Positions 63,503 through 64,000 of a stretch of 64,000 nucleotides of DNA are shown one piece after another; positions within the stretch are counted from its first letter, which is position 1; the number at the start of each line of letters is the position of its first letter. The stretch spans positions 4,216,001 to 4,280,000 of the forward strand of contig NW_027192650.1 of NCBI RefSeq assembly GCF_949987515.2, written 5' to 3'. The position numbers were made by a program, and so were the translations under genes. The notes beneath the pieces are model-generated. The model was not told where the DNA came from and did not search any database. It saw nothing but the letters and a program-made list of their open reading frames with translations. This DNA is from Delphinus delphis (taxonomy: Eukaryota > Chordata > Mammalia > Artiodactyla > Delphinidae).

Positions 63503-64000
63503 TCACAAACCTGCAGAGTTATAAATGACAGCTATCGTCCAAAAATAGACTGAAGTACGGCTGCCAAGAGGACTTGAAAGCGGGGCAGAATTGCAGGAAA
63601 CCGATTTCAGGAGGTAGACTGGAATTGCATTGAAAGCATAGGAAAAGAGGCAGAACGTCCACAATGATGCACTTGGCCAAAATGGGCGTATGCGTTTTTT
63701 CCTGAATATATTCAGGAAAAAACGCATACGCCCTTTTTGGCCAACCAAGCAAGCTTGCAAAGGAAATCTGCACTACAATGAAGTCTCACTTCCCCGCGGT
63801 CAAAAGGGCCATCTGAAAAAAGTGTAAAATCCAGAAAGGCAGGACAGGCCATGGAGAACTGGGAGCCTTGTTATGCTGATGGGCGGGATATAAATTGCCA
63901 ACAACCACTCGGGAGAAGTGTATGGTGTTTCCTGAAACATCTAAAAAACAAAGCAACAGAACCTAGGGCACTTCCACTTATGGTCCGATAGCATAGGGAA
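63503..64000. repeat. Satellite monomer m41 (5' part only)
   Basis: First 498 bp of a monomer cut by the window edge; the array continues beyond. Shares AAAATGGGCG in the palindrome with m40. Confidence 0.95.
63673..63744. repeat. 72-bp palindrome, m41
   Basis: One left-arm change, AAAAAGGG to AAAATGGG, as in m40. Confidence 0.95.

Larger units (their letters stand above)
1..64000. repeat. Satellite DNA array, about 1,580-bp monomer, probably the delphinoid cetacean common satellite
   Basis: The same roughly 1,580-bp sequence repeats head to tail from the first base to the last: 40 full copies and two partial ones. The string TCACAAACCTGCAG (one base changed in m4) recurs at 320, 1900, 3481, 5061 and so on to 63503, mean spacing 1,579.6 bp. 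No copy is inverted and no foreign sequence interrupts the array. It is known that the common cetacean satellite has a unit near 1,580 bp in Delphinoidea and near 1,760 bp in other whales; assignment to that family is inferred from unit length. Function is not visible in the sequence; satellites of this kind form C-band heterochromatin. Another mammalian satellite of similar length cannot be excluded without a database comparison. The tandem structure itself is certain. Confidence 0.97.
52448..64000. repeat. Three-monomer periodicity in m34-m41
   Basis: Second-half markers run TTCAATTACCC (m34), G deletion (m35), G deletion (m36), then the same trio in m37-m39, then TTCAATTACCC again in m40. 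m35 and m38 also share GGCACTGCCAC and TTTGGGACGCC. Block 1 does not follow the period (m37 is form B), so the pattern is imperfect. Confidence 0.7.

Noticed and set aside
1..64000. Regular repeats as a CRISPR array or rDNA cluster
   Set aside because: The unit is 1.58 kb with no repeat-spacer structure, and no rRNA sequence is recognisable.

Overview
The whole window is one uninterrupted tandem array of a satellite DNA with a repeat unit of about 1,580 bp. All copies are head to tail in the same orientation. I count 40 complete monomers (called m1 to m40 here) plus a partial copy at each end (m0 and m41). The unit is phased arbitrarily at the conserved string TCACAAACCTGCAG. From its first occurrence at 320 to the last at 63503 the mean spacing is 1,579.6 bp (range 1,576 to 1,581). 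Every departure from 1,580 can be traced to small indels named under each monomer. I find no gene, RNA gene, transposon, CRISPR array or other sequence class. The many short open frames recur in each monomer and are by-products of the repeat.

Organism: a 64-kb run of kilobase-unit satellite points to a mammalian (or at least vertebrate) heterochromatic block. The unit length matches what is established for the common cetacean satellite, about 1,580 bp in Delphinoidea (dolphins, porpoises, beluga and narwhal) and about 1,760 bp in baleen and sperm whales. My best inference is therefore a delphinoid cetacean. This rests on unit length and architecture, not on a sequence comparison I could run.

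Layout of one monomer (m1 coordinates): a strongly conserved box (313-348); a 72-bp spacerless palindrome (490-561) followed by a HindIII-containing 10-bp palindrome (567-576); a block with three alternative forms A, B and C (935-953); a second strongly conserved box (1184-1230); a second two-form block, ACTACCC or ACTCTCC (1471-1490); and a small stem-loop (1625-1644).

Layout along the array: m1-m8 carry form A; m9-m14 mix C, B and hybrid forms, with m10 and m13 almost identical; m15-m17 are form A; m18-m26 are an unbroken run of form B with very recent one- and two-monomer duplications; m27 is form C; m28-m40 are mostly form A with B copies at m31, m33 and m37. In m34-m41 the second-half markers alternate with a three-monomer period. 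Three-monomer offsets (about 4.74 kb) recur at several places, a local and imperfect higher-order organisation. Nothing here is a gene system. The items worth a second look are the palindrome, the two conserved boxes and the recombination history.
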